From Chloroflexia bacterium (GTDB lineage Bacteria; Chloroflexota; Chloroflexia; Thermobaculales; Thermobaculaceae): a stretch of 52,087 nucleotides of DNA. Positions 8,127-17,078 of the stretch are shown in pieces (position 1 is the stretch's first letter; each line of letters starts with the position of its first letter). The stretch lies in assembly GCA_030446765.1 (NCBI GenBank), contig JAUJMR010000001.1:648214-700300 (forward strand). The letters are read 5' to 3'. The notes beneath the pieces were generated by a model. It was not told the origin of the DNA. It made no database searches and saw nothing but the letters and a program-made list of their open reading frames with translations. The position numbers were made by a program, and so were the translations under genes.

Positions 8127-8903
8127 TCATGCCTCCCGGCTATCCCGCCACGCGATCAACTTCTCAAGCCCGCTGAGGTCGTAGTCCGGGCCATCTACCC
8201 CGGTGATAAGGTGCGTGATGCCCTGACTGACGTACGCGTCACCCATGGTTAACTTCTCTTCGTCGACCATGATGGAACGCTCGATCTCCGACGGGTCACG
8301 TCCCACCTCAGAGCAGCGCTGGTCGAGCACCCGACTCAGACGTCCGGCCTCATTGGGATCACCAAAGCCGTTCCAGATATGGGCATACTGCGCGGTGATC
8401 CGCAGCGTTACCTTCTCTCCCGTGCCACCAATCATGATCGGTATGGGCGTTTGTATCGGCGACGGGTTCAGCTGCTGGAGTCGCTCGGTTATCACCGGCA
8501 TGTTCTCGTCCAGGTCACGCAGACGCTGCCCCGCAGTCTTGAACGGATAGCCGTACTCCTCATAATCTTTCTGAAACCAGCCACTGCCAAGCCCCAGGAT
8601 CAACCGGCCGCCCGAGATATGGTCAACCGTACGGGCCACATCGGCCAGCAGGTTCGGGTTGCGGTAGGAGTTGCAGGTCACGAGTGCGCCGAGCTTCACG
8701 CGGGAGGTCGCCTCCGCCATCGCCGCGAGCACAGTCCAGCACTCGTAATGCAGTCCATTGGGCTCGCCGGAGAGTGGGAAAAAGTGATCCCAATTGAAGA
8801 TGGTATCCGCACCCTTCTCCTCCGCTCGCATCCACGCGTCGCGCATCTTCGAGTACGTTGCGTGTTGCGGTTTGATCTGAACTCCGACTCTAACTGGGGA
8901 CAC
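8127..8903 (-). CDS. LLM-class (F420-type) oxidoreductase
   Basis: Luciferase-like monooxygenase fold, 258 residues. Visible family pattern: ADTIFNWDHFFPLSG near the N-terminus, VKLGALVTCNSYRNPNLLADVARTVDHISGGRLILGLGSGW in the middle (split here by eye at the GRL-LGLG core) and IPIMIGGTGEKVTLRITAQYA further on. This matches F420-dependent members rather than FMN luciferases, but the cofactor cannot be proven from sequence. The GTG at 8903 was chosen because AAAGGAG sits eight bases upstream; the frame itself extends to 8945. No pathway partner is adjacent. Confidence 0.85.
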   Translation of the reverse strand: MSPVRVGVQIKPQHATYSKMRDAWMRAEEKGADTIFNWDHFFPLSGEPNGLHYECWTVLAAMAEATSRVKLGALVTCNSYRNPNLLADVARTVDHISGGRLILGLGSGWFQKDYEEYGYPFKTAGQRLRDLDENMPVITERLQQLNPSPIQTPIPIMIGGTGEKVTLRITAQYAHIWNGFGDPNEAGRLSRVLDQRCSEVGRDPSEIERSIMVDEEKLTMGDAYVSQGITHLITGVDGPDYDLSGLEKLIAWRDSREA

Positions 8904-9078
8904 AGGGCGCTCCTTTGGGTCGTGCGTCACAGAATCGCTGTACAAAAACGATGGCTACGGATGAGGACGGATTGGACGAACACGCGCGCCGAGGAACACC
9001 CGACCCTGTTAGTCGCGCTGAGATAGGACACAACTCCCGGGGCGTGTTTACACCGCGCCTTGTCATGGGAGATGGAGG

Positions 9079-10110
9079 CTAGTACAGCCAGCAGGCGACC
9101 TCGTGCCCCTCTTTCTGCTTGATCAGCGGCGGGACCTTCTCCTTGCACACGTCCATCACGTACGGGCAGCGGGTGTGAAATCGGCAGCCGGAGGGCGGGT
9201 TAATCGGACTTGGCACGTCGCCGGTCAGGATGATCCGCTCCCGCTTGCGCTCGACCTTGGGGTCCGGTATGGGTACGGCGGAGAGCAGGGCCTTGGTGTA
9301 CGGGTGCGATGGATTCTCGTACAGCGAGTTGCGATCCGCGATCTCCACGATCTTGCCGAGATACATCACCGCGACGCGGTCGGCGATGTGCCGCACTACG
9401 CTCAGGTCGTGGGAGATGAACAGGTAGGTAAGGTTGAACTCGTCCTGCAGCTCCTCCAGCAGGTTTACCACCTGCGCCTGGATCGAGACGTCCAGCGCGG
9501 ACACCGGCTCGTCGGCGACCACGAAGCTCGGGCGTGCGGCGAGGGCGCGGGCGATGCCGATGCGCTGGCGCTGACCGCCGGAGAACTCGTGCGGATAGCG
9601 GTTCGCGAAGTACGGATTGAGGCCCACGACCTTCAGGAGCTCCTGCACCCGCTCGCTGCGCTCCTTGTTGTTCGTCGCGATCTTGTGGATCTGCAACGGC
9701 TCGCCGACGATATTACCCACCGTCATCCGGGGATTCAGCGAGGCGTACGGGTCCTGGAAAATCATCTGCAGGTGCCGGCGCATCCGGCGCATCTCATTGG
9801 AGCCGAGAGTCGTGAGGTCGCGTCCCTCATACAGCACCTGCCCGGACGTCGGCTTGTAGAGCTGCAGGATCGCACGGCCCGCTGTGCTCTTGCCGCAGCC
9901 ACTCTCCCCGACCAGGCCGATCGTCTCGCCCTTACGGACCGTGATGCTTATGTCATCCACCGCCTGCACCGCGCCAACCTTGCGCTGCATAATGATGCCC
10001 TTCGTCAGCGGGAAGTGCATGACGAGATCGCGCACATCAAGCAACGTATCTCCACTAACGACACCCTCAGCCCCTGGCTGCGGTGCCGGTGTGTTTCCGT
10101 CTACGGTCAT
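9079..10110 (-). CDS. oligopeptide/dipeptide ABC transporter ATPase, OppF/DppF type
   Basis: 343 residues. Walker A is GESGCGKST, the Q-loop lies in [15 protein letters not shown], the signature is [15 protein letters not shown] and Walker B is [12 protein letters not shown], with [15 protein letters not shown] as the switch region. The C-terminal oligopeptide-transporter extension has the cysteine pattern [14 protein letters not shown] plus a last Cys near the end, seen in members that bind an iron-sulfur cluster. It follows the OppD-type gene with stop and start touching (TAGATG). Permease and solute-binding genes are not in the window, so the substrate cannot be inferred. Confidence 0.93.
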   Translation of the reverse strand: MTVDGNTPAPQPGAEGVVSGDTLLDVRDLVMHFPLTKGIIMQRKVGAVQAVDDISITVRKGETIGLVGESGCGKSTAGRAILQLYKPTSGQVLYEGRDLTTLGSNEMRRMRRHLQMIFQDPYASLNPRMTVGNIVGEPLQIHKIATNNKERSERVQELLKVVGLNPYFANRYPHEFSGGQRQRIGIARALAARPSFVVADEPVSALDVSIQAQVVNLLEELQDEFNLTYLFISHDLSVVRHIADRVAVMYLGKIVEIADRNSLYENPSHPYTKALLSAVPIPDPKVERKRERIILTGDVPSPINPPSGCRFHTRCPYVMDVCKEKVPPLIKQKEGHEVACWLY

Positions 10111-11091
10111 CTACGCGCCCTCCCGCTTCACATCGACCCAACAGAGTGTATTGTGCTGCGATACCACCTCGCGAAATGGCGGAAACTGCTGCGCGCATAC
10201 ATCGACGGCATAGTCGCAGCGCGGCACAAATGGACAACCCAGACCAGGATTGATCAGGTCGGGCGGCACGCCACGGATCGGATCCAGCTTGGTGCGCCGC
10301 TCCTCGTCTAGCCGCGGTATGCTCTTGAGCAAGCCGAGCGTGTAAGGGTTGCGCGGGTTATCGAACAGTTCCCCCGTCTCCGCGGTCTCGTATACATGGC
10401 CCGCGTACATCACGTTCACACGATCGGCCATACCGGCAACGACGCCGAGCGCGTGGGTGATGATCATCACGGCCATCCCAAGCTCCTTCTGGAGTTCCTT
10501 GATAAGTTCCAGAATCTGGGCCTGAATTGTTACGTCAAGCGCGGTCGTCGGCTCGTCGGCGATGAGCAGCTTCGGGTTGCAGGAGAGCGCCATCGCGATC
10601 ATCACGCGTTGCCGTTGACCGCCGGAGAACTGGTGCGGATACTGGCCGAGCCGATCCCTGGCGTTTGGCATGCCCACAAGACGCAGGTACTCCACAGCCC
10701 GGTCCCGAGCCTTCTGACCCGAGAGTTTGAGATGGAGCTCGATGCCCTCGGTCATCTGCCTCCCGATCGTCAGCACCGGGTTGAGCGAGGTCATCGGGTC
10801 CTGAAAGATCATAGCGACATCCTTGCCCCGGACGTGCCGCATCTCGTCATCGCTGAGCTTCAGCAGGTCCCTGTTATCAAACTGGATGGAACCACCTACC
10901 ACCTTGCCCGGCGGCGTCGGAATAAGCCGCATCATGGTGAGCGCGGTAACGCTCTTCCCACTACCACTCTCGCCCACGATGCCGAGGGTCTCCCCCTCAT
11001 TGATATGCAGCGTGACCCCGTCGACAGCCTTTACCACACCGTCCTGGGTAAAGAAATGGGTTTGCAGGTTTTCCACCTCAAGTAGGGGCAT
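10111..11091 (-). CDS. oligopeptide/dipeptide ABC transporter ATPase, OppD/DppD type
   Basis: 326 residues from the ATG at 11091, preceded by AGGAGG; the frame runs 18 codons further up but without a ribosome-binding site. Walker A GESGSGKS, signature [15 protein letters not shown], Walker B LLIADEPTTALDVTIQAQIL. The C-terminal LGCPFVPRCDYAVDVC with a later LCW is the usual OppD cysteine cluster. It energises uptake of peptides or similar solutes as a heterodimer with the OppF-type protein. A strong promoter lies 39-67 bp upstream. Confidence 0.93.
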   Translation of the reverse strand: MPLLEVENLQTHFFTQDGVVKAVDGVTLHINEGETLGIVGESGSGKSVTALTMMRLIPTPPGKVVGGSIQFDNRDLLKLSDDEMRHVRGKDVAMIFQDPMTSLNPVLTIGRQMTEGIELHLKLSGQKARDRAVEYLRLVGMPNARDRLGQYPHQFSGGQRQRVMIAMALSCNPKLLIADEPTTALDVTIQAQILELIKELQKELGMAVMIITHALGVVAGMADRVNVMYAGHVYETAETGELFDNPRNPYTLGLLKSIPRLDEERRTKLDPIRGVPPDLINPGLGCPFVPRCDYAVDVCAQQFPPFREVVSQHNTLCWVDVKREGA

Positions 11092-11129
11092 GAATCCTCC
11101 TGGCAGCAGATGGGCGAAAGTACGCGTGA

Positions 11130-11158
11130 TATATAGCATAACCACGTGGTCAAGTCAA
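11130..11158 (-). promoter_or_regulatory. sigma-70-type promoter of the oppDF pair with palindromic spacer
   Basis: Minus strand: -35 TTGACT (11153-11158), 17-bp spacer, -10 TATATA (11130-11135). The spacer contains the perfect 10-bp palindrome ACCACGTGGT (11141-11150), well placed for a repressor to block RNA polymerase. Confidence 0.7.
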
Positions 11159-11318
11159 AGAGCAAGACACACGCGGGTGACAACTACCGGGTCGGGAAAC
11201 GTTGCGTAAGTGTACAGGAAAAGCCAGACGCCGGATAGTGTGGAATGCCAGAAGAACAGACCACGCTCTCGTACAACTGTGCCGTATCTCGTCGCCTCTC
11301 TGTTACGATACTTCCACT

Positions 11319-12185
11319 GTGGTTGACGAATTCATCAGACTGCATACACCGTCCGGCTTCCGGCTCTCGGGGGTCGCCACGGCGCACGGCTGGCACGCGC
11401 TCGCACCATATCGATGGGACGCCGAGACCGGTACCCTCCACCGGATTGAAGCCCTCCCCGGCGGCGTAACTCACTTACAAATCACACAGCCGGACGAGAT
11501 CCTCGTACGCGCCGACCGCACACTCACGTCGGCAGACGCACGTGAGGCTGAGCGACGCCTTCGCTGGTCACTGCGCATCGACGAGGACCTGTCCGAGTTC
11601 CACGCGCTGTGCGCCTCGGACCCAGCACTATGGGAGGCGGTACGGCCGTCTGGCGGACGGCTCCTGCGATGCCCAACCCTTTGGGAGGATACCGTGAAGA
11701 CGATCCTCACGACGAACACCACATGGGCACAGACGACGGCGATGGCGGGTCGCCTCTGCGGCGTGCTCGGTGCCCCCAAGCCCGAGGATCGCACCCTCCG
11801 CAGCTTCCCGGCGCCGGACGTGGTCGCGGCGAACGAGGCGGCGCTGATCGCGCACGTGCGGCTGGGATACCGCAACGCTTCCGTCTTGTCGCTTGCGCGG
11901 AGCATTGCCGGCGGGAACATCGACCTCGAGTCGCTGCGGGCGTCGCCGCTTTCGACGCCGGACTTGCGCCGCGAACTGTTGCGGCTGCCGGGGGTTGGCC
12001 CGTACGCATCGGCCACCCTGCTGATGATCCTCGAACGATACGATGAGTTGGCGATCGACACAGCCTTGCGCGCTCATGTGCGACGCAAGTATCGCGATGG
12101 CGCACAGATCACCGAGCGAGAGATCCGTGCCCTCTATGAGCCATGGGGCCGCTGGAAGTACCTCGGATACTGGTTCGACCGGTAA
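11319..12185 (+). CDS. HhH-GPD DNA glycosylase (AlkA/OGG-like)
   Basis: Base-excision repair enzyme, about 288 residues. The helix-hairpin-helix is LLRLPGVGPYASATLLMIL and the catalytic Asp is in ELAIDTALR, 18-20 residues later as in the superfamily. The tyrosine at the position where OGG/Nth enzymes have a catalytic lysine (GPY rather than GPK) points to a monofunctional, AlkA-like enzyme without lyase activity. The C-terminus (YEPWGRWKYLGYWFDR) is typical of a bacterial subgroup. The GTG at 11319 follows a TTACGAT -10-like box by about ten bases, so the mRNA may be leaderless. The frame extends upstream to 11202 without similarity. Confidence 0.85.
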   Translation: MVDEFIRLHTPSGFRLSGVATAHGWHALAPYRWDAETGTLHRIEALPGGVTHLQITQPDEILVRADRTLTSADAREAERRLRWSLRIDEDLSEFHALCASDPALWEAVRPSGGRLLRCPTLWEDTVKTILTTNTTWAQTTAMAGRLCGVLGAPKPEDRTLRSFPAPDVVAANEAALIAHVRLGYRNASVLSLARSIAGGNIDLESLRASPLSTPDLRRELLRLPGVGPYASATLLMILERYDELAIDTALRAHVRRKYRDGAQITEREIRALYEPWGRWKYLGYWFDR

Positions 12186-12199
12186 ACTGTAGCGCAGGC

Positions 12200-12293
12200 T
12201 ATAATAGACCGCTCGGAACGCCCGGGCGCTGAGTGGCAGACGCCCGAACGGGTGGTGTTGCTTCTCGAACCAGTAGGTACTACCTGCAGGAGG
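12200..12293 (+). promoter_or_regulatory. -10 box and ribosome-binding site of the 2H phosphoesterase gene
   Basis: A perfect TATAAT is at 12200-12205, just after the glycosylase stop, and AGGAGG is at 12288-12293 before the start. The -35 region is weak. The leader between them contains short inverted repeats (GCCCGGGC; AGGTACTACCT) that could fold. Confidence 0.55.
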
Positions 12294-12303
12294 CCCGTAG
12301 TTG

Positions 12304-12936
12304 ATGAACATGACGCGCGAGGCGGACAGCGTGCCGCGCGGATCGTCGCTCGACGAGCAGTACACAAGGGTCGATGCGAAGCCGCAATCCATGTATGGCG
12401 TTGTTATCGGCCTGCCCGAAGAGTTTCACGAGGAGATCGCGAGCAAGCGGGAACGCCTCTGCCCTTCCGCGGCGAAGCGAATCTTTCCCCATATTACCCT
12501 TCGGGCACCCTTCGCCGCGGACGACCCAAAGGGACTCGCGCGGGTCATCGAGGACGTCGCGCTGCGGTATCTGCCGGTTCAACTCCGGGCCGAGGGCCTG
12601 GGCTCGTTCATCGGGCCTCGGAACAACGTGCTCTACGCCAAGGTGGAGCGCTCCGACCGGCTTATGCGCTTGCACGAGGCGGTGGTCCACGCACTTCCGA
12701 ACGTGCGGGACGTGTTTCCCGATGCGCCCGCGCACCAGTTCGAGAACTGGGTGCCGCATATCACGATCGCGGACGGAGTCACCATCGAGCGGCTGGAAGA
12801 GATTCGTCGCGAACTGGCCGACTATACGCCACGCTGTGACTGGGAGGCTCGGGAGTTGCTCCTGGTGCGGTCCCAGAGCGCGGAGGATGGTTCCATTCTC
12901 TGGACAACGACGCGGTCCTTCCGCCTCCCCGCCTGA
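12304..12936 (+). CDS. 2'-5' RNA ligase family (2H phosphoesterase)
   Basis: 210 residues with the two HxTx motifs that define the 2H superfamily: FPHITLRAPF in the N-terminal half and WVPHITIADGV in the second half. These enzymes (LigT/ThpR and relatives) cleave or form 2',5' or cyclic phosphodiester bonds in RNA or nucleotides. A 30-residue N-terminal stretch before MYGVVIGLP has no recognised motif. ATG at 12304 and TTG at 12301 both suit the AGGAGG upstream; ATG is preferred. It converges on the Gfo/Idh gene with only five bases between stops. Confidence 0.85.
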   Translation: MNMTREADSVPRGSSLDEQYTRVDAKPQSMYGVVIGLPEEFHEEIASKRERLCPSAAKRIFPHITLRAPFAADDPKGLARVIEDVALRYLPVQLRAEGLGSFIGPRNNVLYAKVERSDRLMRLHEAVVHALPNVRDVFPDAPAHQFENWVPHITIADGVTIERLEEIRRELADYTPRCDWEARELLLVRSQSAEDGSILWTTTRSFRLPA

Positions 12937-12941
12937 GCGGG

Positions 12942-14108
12942 CTAGCGCCATCTTATGGTTGGCCCTAGCGCGAGCAACCGCTGACGAGGACCTCGATCTT
13001 GCCACGCACGCGATCCCGTGCGCGTGATTTCTGTGACCGTAGCAACCGTGCACGATGGCTGGTCAAGCACGCAACAGAACACGCATGACCCTCGCCGATC
13101 GCGGGGCACTACGGCCACCGGCAGCGAACTCGGAGCCTCTACTCGGACGCGGACGCCCTTGGACTCGTACGCCGCCAACAGACATCGGATCGCGATCACA
13201 CCGTCCTCGGGTGTCAGGCGGGGCTGCTGCTCACCACGGACACACGCGAGGAAGTGCTCGATCTCCCGGTCGAAGCGGTTGGCGTCCTGCACATCGACCA
13301 CGCTCGGCTCTTTCTCGTCGGCCCTCTGCACCGTGAGCTGGAGCGTCTGGTAGTTGACCACCGCGCGTGCTGCGGTGCCGTACATCTTGACCTGCACCTC
13401 GCCGGGCGGCGTACGCCAGCTCGCTTCCATCACGCCCAATACCCCCTCGGTTGATCGGACGGTCATGATCGCCGAGTCTTCCACCCGCATCGCGGGACCG
13501 AGTGGCGTATCCATCGTCGAGGTCAGCGCGGTCACTTCCTCTACCTCCCCGCAGAGGTAACGGAAGATATCGACCGAATGGACGTGCGTGTCAATCAGTA
13601 TGCCGCCACCGGAGACATCGGCATTGGTGAACCAGCTGTTCTCCGCGCGCGGGAAGTGGAACCCGATCCGGGTGCGAAACATTCGCACCGCGCCAAGCTT
13701 CCCCGCGTCGATGATCTCCCGTAACTTCTGAATCTGCGGCTGGAATCGATGGCAATGGCCGATGAAGAAGAGCGTGCCGGTGGATTCTGCGGCGCGGGCG
13801 ATCGCCTCCGCATCCTCTAGCGTGGTCGTCATCGGCTTCTCGCAGAGCACGGCTATGCCGGCTTCGAGGGCAGCCTCGGATATCTCGCGGTGAACATTGG
13901 GCGGCGTGCAAACACTGATCGCGTCGAGCTTCTCCTGTGTGAACATCTCGCGCCAGTCACCGTACGGCTTGCCGCCCCACTTCTCCGCCGCCTTCGCCGC
14001 TGCCTCAGGAAAGGCGTCTGCCAGTGCAACAGGGGCGTGCCCGTTGTTCTGGTAGGAGAGCAGGTGGCGTCCTCCGATACCGCCACACCCGACGATACCG
14101 ATTCGCAT
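12942..14108 (-). CDS. Gfo/Idh/MocA family oxidoreductase
   Basis: NAD(P)-dependent sugar or cyclitol dehydrogenase family, 388 residues. MRIGIVGCGGIGGRHLLSY is the Rossmann start and ISVCTPPNVHREISEAALEAG leads to the conserved CEKPMTT lysine motif. The second domain has GGGILIDTHVHSVDIFRYLCG, the usual active-site His/Asp region. The ATG at 14108 begins exactly at the Rossmann strand; the frame runs further up without similarity. After about residue 330 the protein continues with some 60 Arg/Cys-rich residues unlike the family, perhaps read-through past a lost or shifted stop. Substrate unknown. Confidence 0.88.
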   Translation of the reverse strand: MRIGIVGCGGIGGRHLLSYQNNGHAPVALADAFPEAAAKAAEKWGGKPYGDWREMFTQEKLDAISVCTPPNVHREISEAALEAGIAVLCEKPMTTTLEDAEAIARAAESTGTLFFIGHCHRFQPQIQKLREIIDAGKLGAVRMFRTRIGFHFPRAENSWFTNADVSGGGILIDTHVHSVDIFRYLCGEVEEVTALTSTMDTPLGPAMRVEDSAIMTVRSTEGVLGVMEASWRTPPGEVQVKMYGTAARAVVNYQTLQLTVQRADEKEPSVVDVQDANRFDREIEHFLACVRGEQQPRLTPEDGVIAIRCLLAAYESKGVRVRVEAPSSLPVAVVPRDRRGSCVFCCVLDQPSCTVATVTEITRTGSRAWQDRGPRQRLLALGPTIRWR

Positions 14109-14482
14109 GTTCTGTCCACTATCTTCGGTCGACAAGAGCTGTGTGTCCTTCCTGGGCTGTGAGGCTTGTTCAGTCGCGGCGGGAACGGAGCAAATCATGT
14201 CCCCACCCTGACGCATTGCGCATCGCTGGAGCCAGTATTCCACAATCGTCGTGTGCCTGAGTGCCAACTGGCCGCGATCGACCAGCCCTGAGCGAAGGTC
14301 GTGCTCGCACATCCGACGGGCCGAGCGGCAATCCATACTCGCCGCCGTTGCATACTCTTTGTGTAGCACCGTGACAGGGAGGCACGGCGAGACGAACGTC
14401 GGCACCGTCGTGAAGACGGGCTGGATGTTGGCGGAGCACAAGTCGCGTCAACAAAGCGAGCAATACCAGCAGGAGGCACCAC
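14109..14482. other. gene-free divergent region
   Basis: 374 bp between the Gfo/Idh start (minus) and the secreted MPDTG protein (plus). It must hold both promoters, but no convincing -35/-10 pair was found. An AGCAGGAGG ribosome-binding site ends the region on the plus strand. No gene, repeat or RNA recognised. Confidence 0.4.
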
Positions 14483-15061
14483 TTGAAGAGGCTATACACG
14501 TTCCTCATGGCGATTATGGCACTCACCCTTTTGAGCGCTACCGCGCTCGCGGACCATGACATCGAGATTCCGATTGCAGGTACAGCTGGTACAGAGTACG
14601 AAGACCTGAAGGGCACGGGGAACATCTTCGACAACGGAGACGGCACTTCGAAGGTCGTTATTACGCTGAATGGCGCGGACGGCCCGAGCCCCGCGCACTT
14701 CCACGAGCCGGGTGACTGTGGCGCGAACAACCCGATCGCAATCCCTCTGGAGCCGGTGGTCGATGGTACGAGCACGACGATGGTCGACGAGTCCGTGGAT
14801 GAGCTGCTCGAGTCGGGCTACTACCTGAACGTGCACCTTTCCGACAAGGAGATCTCGACCGTGATCGCCTGCGGTGACAACTTCGCCACCCTTGCCTACG
14901 AGGGCGACGAGGACTACGACGGCGGCGAAATGGCGGAGATGCCCGACACCGGCGCGGGCGGGATGGCCCAGTCGTCGAACAACGCAGCTCCGATGGCCGC
15001 GGCTGGCCTCGTCCTGGCTGGCGGACTCGTGGTCCTTCAGCGCAAGCTCGCCGCGCGCTAA
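14483..15061 (+). CDS. secreted CHRD/SodC-like protein with an MPDTG sorting-type tail
   Basis: 192 residues, starting at a TTG eight bases after AGCAGGAGG. Residues 1-23 are a signal peptide (FLMAIMALTLLSATALA). The body contains GDGTSKVVITLNGADG, PAHFHEPGDCG and YYLNVHLSDKEISTVIACGD, a beta-sandwich pattern like CHRD or Cu/Zn-SOD-related extracellular proteins; the paired cysteines probably form a disulfide. The C-terminus has MPDTGAGG, a hydrophobic helix (AAGLVLAGGLVVL) and a short basic tail (QRKLAAR), the layout of a sortase substrate. A sortase gene is at 35354-36307. Cell-surface location is inferred; no catalytic role is proven. Confidence 0.75.
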   Translation: MKRLYTFLMAIMALTLLSATALADHDIEIPIAGTAGTEYEDLKGTGNIFDNGDGTSKVVITLNGADGPSPAHFHEPGDCGANNPIAIPLEPVVDGTSTTMVDESVDELLESGYYLNVHLSDKEISTVIACGDNFATLAYEGDEDYDGGEMAEMPDTGAGGMAQSSNNAAPMAAAGLVLAGGLVVLQRKLAAR

Positions 15062-15070
15062 AGACGCAAC

Positions 15071-15084
15071 GCCAGACGTCTGGC
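15071..15084. promoter_or_regulatory. 14-bp perfect palindrome
   Basis: GCCAGACGTCTGGC, ten bases after the stop of the MPDTG protein and ten bases before the terminator hairpin. It may be a protein site or an extra 3' hairpin. Confidence 0.4.
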
Positions 15085-15093
15085 AAGCACAGA

Positions 15094-15130
15094 GATGGGG
15101 TGGACGCCCTGGCGTCCACCCCATCTTATT
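15094..15130 (+). terminator. intrinsic terminator
   Basis: A perfect 15-bp stem, GATGGGGTGGACGCC paired with GGCGTCCACCCCATC, with a two-base nominal loop, followed by TTATT. It ends the transcript of the MPDTG protein and isolates the ligase gene that follows. Confidence 0.85.
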
Positions 15131-15286
15131 ACCCGTAACCGACTACCGCGCCGCATCCAATCATCGGTATGCTATAGTCCTCATCGGCGTGAGCGTCAAC
15201 GCCCGCTGCGCTGCCCGACGGTCGGCGCCGGAGTTGCCGCACGACACCGATGCGCCACAGGAAGAACTGCTCAGAAGGTGGGGGAT

Positions 15287-16843
15287 TTGAGCCTCGACGC
15301 AGCGCCTTCGCTTCAGGCTGAGGCACCGCCACCAGCCTCCGAGGCGGAAAAACAGCGGTTCGCCGCGCTACAGCAGCGATTGACGGGCCTCACCGACCGA
15401 CTATCGACAAGCTCCACAGCGGCACGAACGGTGGTGATCGTCCCGAGCCTCTCGTTCGACCCCGCGGACCTTGCGATCATCCGTGGCGTGAGCTACTACG
15501 AGGAACGCCTGCTATCGTACCTGACGCTGCTGCAGCAGCCCGAGACCCATCTCATCTACCTGACCAGCCAGCCGGTCGCACCAGCAGTCGTGGAGTACTA
15601 TCGCGATCAGCTCCCCGGCCGAAGCACGGAGCGTCGAGGCAGGCTGACCCTGCTGAACTGCGCAGACGGCTCGCCCCACCCGCTAACGCGCAAGATCCTC
15701 GATCGGCCGCGTCTAATGCGGCGTATCCGCGCGGCAATATCGGCCCCGGAATCGGCGTACTTGCTGACGTTCAACAGCACCCCGCTGGAGTGCTCACTCG
15801 CCGTGCACCTGGATCTTCCACTGTATGGCTGCGATCCTGATCTCACATGGCTGGGCACGAAGAGTGGCAGCAGGCAGGTCTTCCGGGAGGCAGGAGTGAG
15901 CATGCCGGAGGGCTTCGAGAGCGTCGAGGAACCGCACGACGTGGTCCGCGCCCTCGCCTCGCTGAAGTCGAGCCAGCCAGAACTTCGGCGCGCCGTCGTC
16001 AAGCAGAACGAGGGCTTCTCCGGGATCGGGAACGCTATCTTCCCGTATGACGATGCACCATCAGGAAGCGCTCTGCTCCCGTGGATCGAGGCCGAGCTGC
16101 CCCACCGTCTCCGATTCGAGGCGCCGAACGAAACCTGGGAGCACTACATCGAGAAGCTTGCGCGCACGAGTGGCATTGTGGAAGCGTTCACGGACACGGA
16201 CAGCAACGGTGAGATCCGCTCACCGTCGGTCCAGTGTCACATCGACCCGCAGGGCGCGGTACAGATCATCTCCACGCACGATCAGGTCATGGGTGGTCCG
16301 TCGGGGCAGGTCTTTCTCGGCTGCTCGTTTCCCGCGGACGCGGCGTATGTACAGGATCTTCACGAGGCGGGACGTCGCATCACCGAGGTCCTGCGAGACC
16401 GTGGCGTCATCGGACGCTTCGGGGTGGACTTTATCTCCGTCCGTCATGCCGAGCACTGGGAGCACCGGGCTGTCGAGATCAACTTGCGCATGGGCGGCAC
16501 GACGCATCCGTACCTCACGCTGCAAGCGCTGACTGGCGGCAGCTACGACCCCACGAGCGGCCAGCATCGGACCGCCGCCGGCGAGTCGCGATCCTACGTC
16601 GCCTCCGACAACCTGCACAATCCGGCATATAACGGGCTGACACCCGACGATCTGATGGATATCATCGGCGAGCAGAACCTGGTCTTCGACCCAGCGTCGC
16701 AACAGGGCATTGTGTTTCACCTCATTGGCGCGCTCTCCGAGCACGGGAAGCTGGGGGCGGTTTGCATAGCCGGGAACCGAGCCGACGCCGACACGCTGCT
16801 GCGCCGCGCGGTCGCCGCCATAGAAACTGCGGCCGCAGGATAG
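15287..16843 (+). CDS. PGM1-like ATP-grasp peptide ligase
   Basis: 518 residues. The N-terminal part has TVVIVPSLSFDP and SYYEERLLSYLTLLQQPETHLIYLTSQ; the core has RAVVKQNEGFSGIGNAIF and the metal and substrate loop RAVEINLRMGGTTHPYLT, the ATP-grasp features of proteins annotated as peptide ligase PGM1-related. PGM1 joins a nonproteinogenic N-terminal amino acid to ribosomal peptides in pheganomycin biosynthesis; the chromosomal relatives mostly have unknown substrates. TTG at 15287 follows AGAAGGTGGGGGA; the frame runs up into the terminator, so it must start late. It stands alone: no peptide precursor gene was recognised on either side. Confidence 0.8.
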   Translation: MSLDAAPSLQAEAPPPASEAEKQRFAALQQRLTGLTDRLSTSSTAARTVVIVPSLSFDPADLAIIRGVSYYEERLLSYLTLLQQPETHLIYLTSQPVAPAVVEYYRDQLPGRSTERRGRLTLLNCADGSPHPLTRKILDRPRLMRRIRAAISAPESAYLLTFNSTPLECSLAVHLDLPLYGCDPDLTWLGTKSGSRQVFREAGVSMPEGFESVEEPHDVVRALASLKSSQPELRRAVVKQNEGFSGIGNAIFPYDDAPSGSALLPWIEAELPHRLRFEAPNETWEHYIEKLARTSGIVEAFTDTDSNGEIRSPSVQCHIDPQGAVQIISTHDQVMGGPSGQVFLGCSFPADAAYVQDLHEAGRRITEVLRDRGVIGRFGVDFISVRHAEHWEHRAVEINLRMGGTTHPYLTLQALTGGSYDPTSGQHRTAAGESRSYVASDNLHNPAYNGLTPDDLMDIIGEQNLVFDPASQQGIVFHLIGALSEHGKLGAVCIAGNRADADTLLRRAVAAIETAAAG

Positions 16844-16910
16844 CGTAGCAATCAGCGCACTCAGTACCTTTCCCTTATGTGATACGCATTCCGGTTAAAC
16901 CGTGGTGCGT

Positions 16911-16975
16911 GTCATCCCGAACGCAGTGAGGGATCCGTAGCCCATTCCACGGATTCCTCGCAGGCTAGAAATGAC
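16911..16975. repeat. 65-bp imperfect palindrome, copy 2 of 2
   Basis: Starts GTCATCCCGAACGCAGTGAG and ends TAGAAATGAC; inverted relative to the copy at 1356-1420, with the same length and no gaps in the alignment. It lies about 70 bp after the stop of the PGM1-like ligase and could help end its transcript. Confidence 0.75.
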
Positions 16976-17078
16976 AGATGCCCTACCGTTCAGCCGGAGT
17001 TCGTATGATCGAATCCAGCTTACACGTGGCGATTCAAGCCATAAGCCCCACGTCTCCGCACTCCTCTGCCGTCCTTCC

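Noticed and set aside
9103-10311. 402-residue plus-strand open frame
   Set aside because: Antisense to the OppF/OppD ATPase genes, which have full motifs; a GC-driven shadow.
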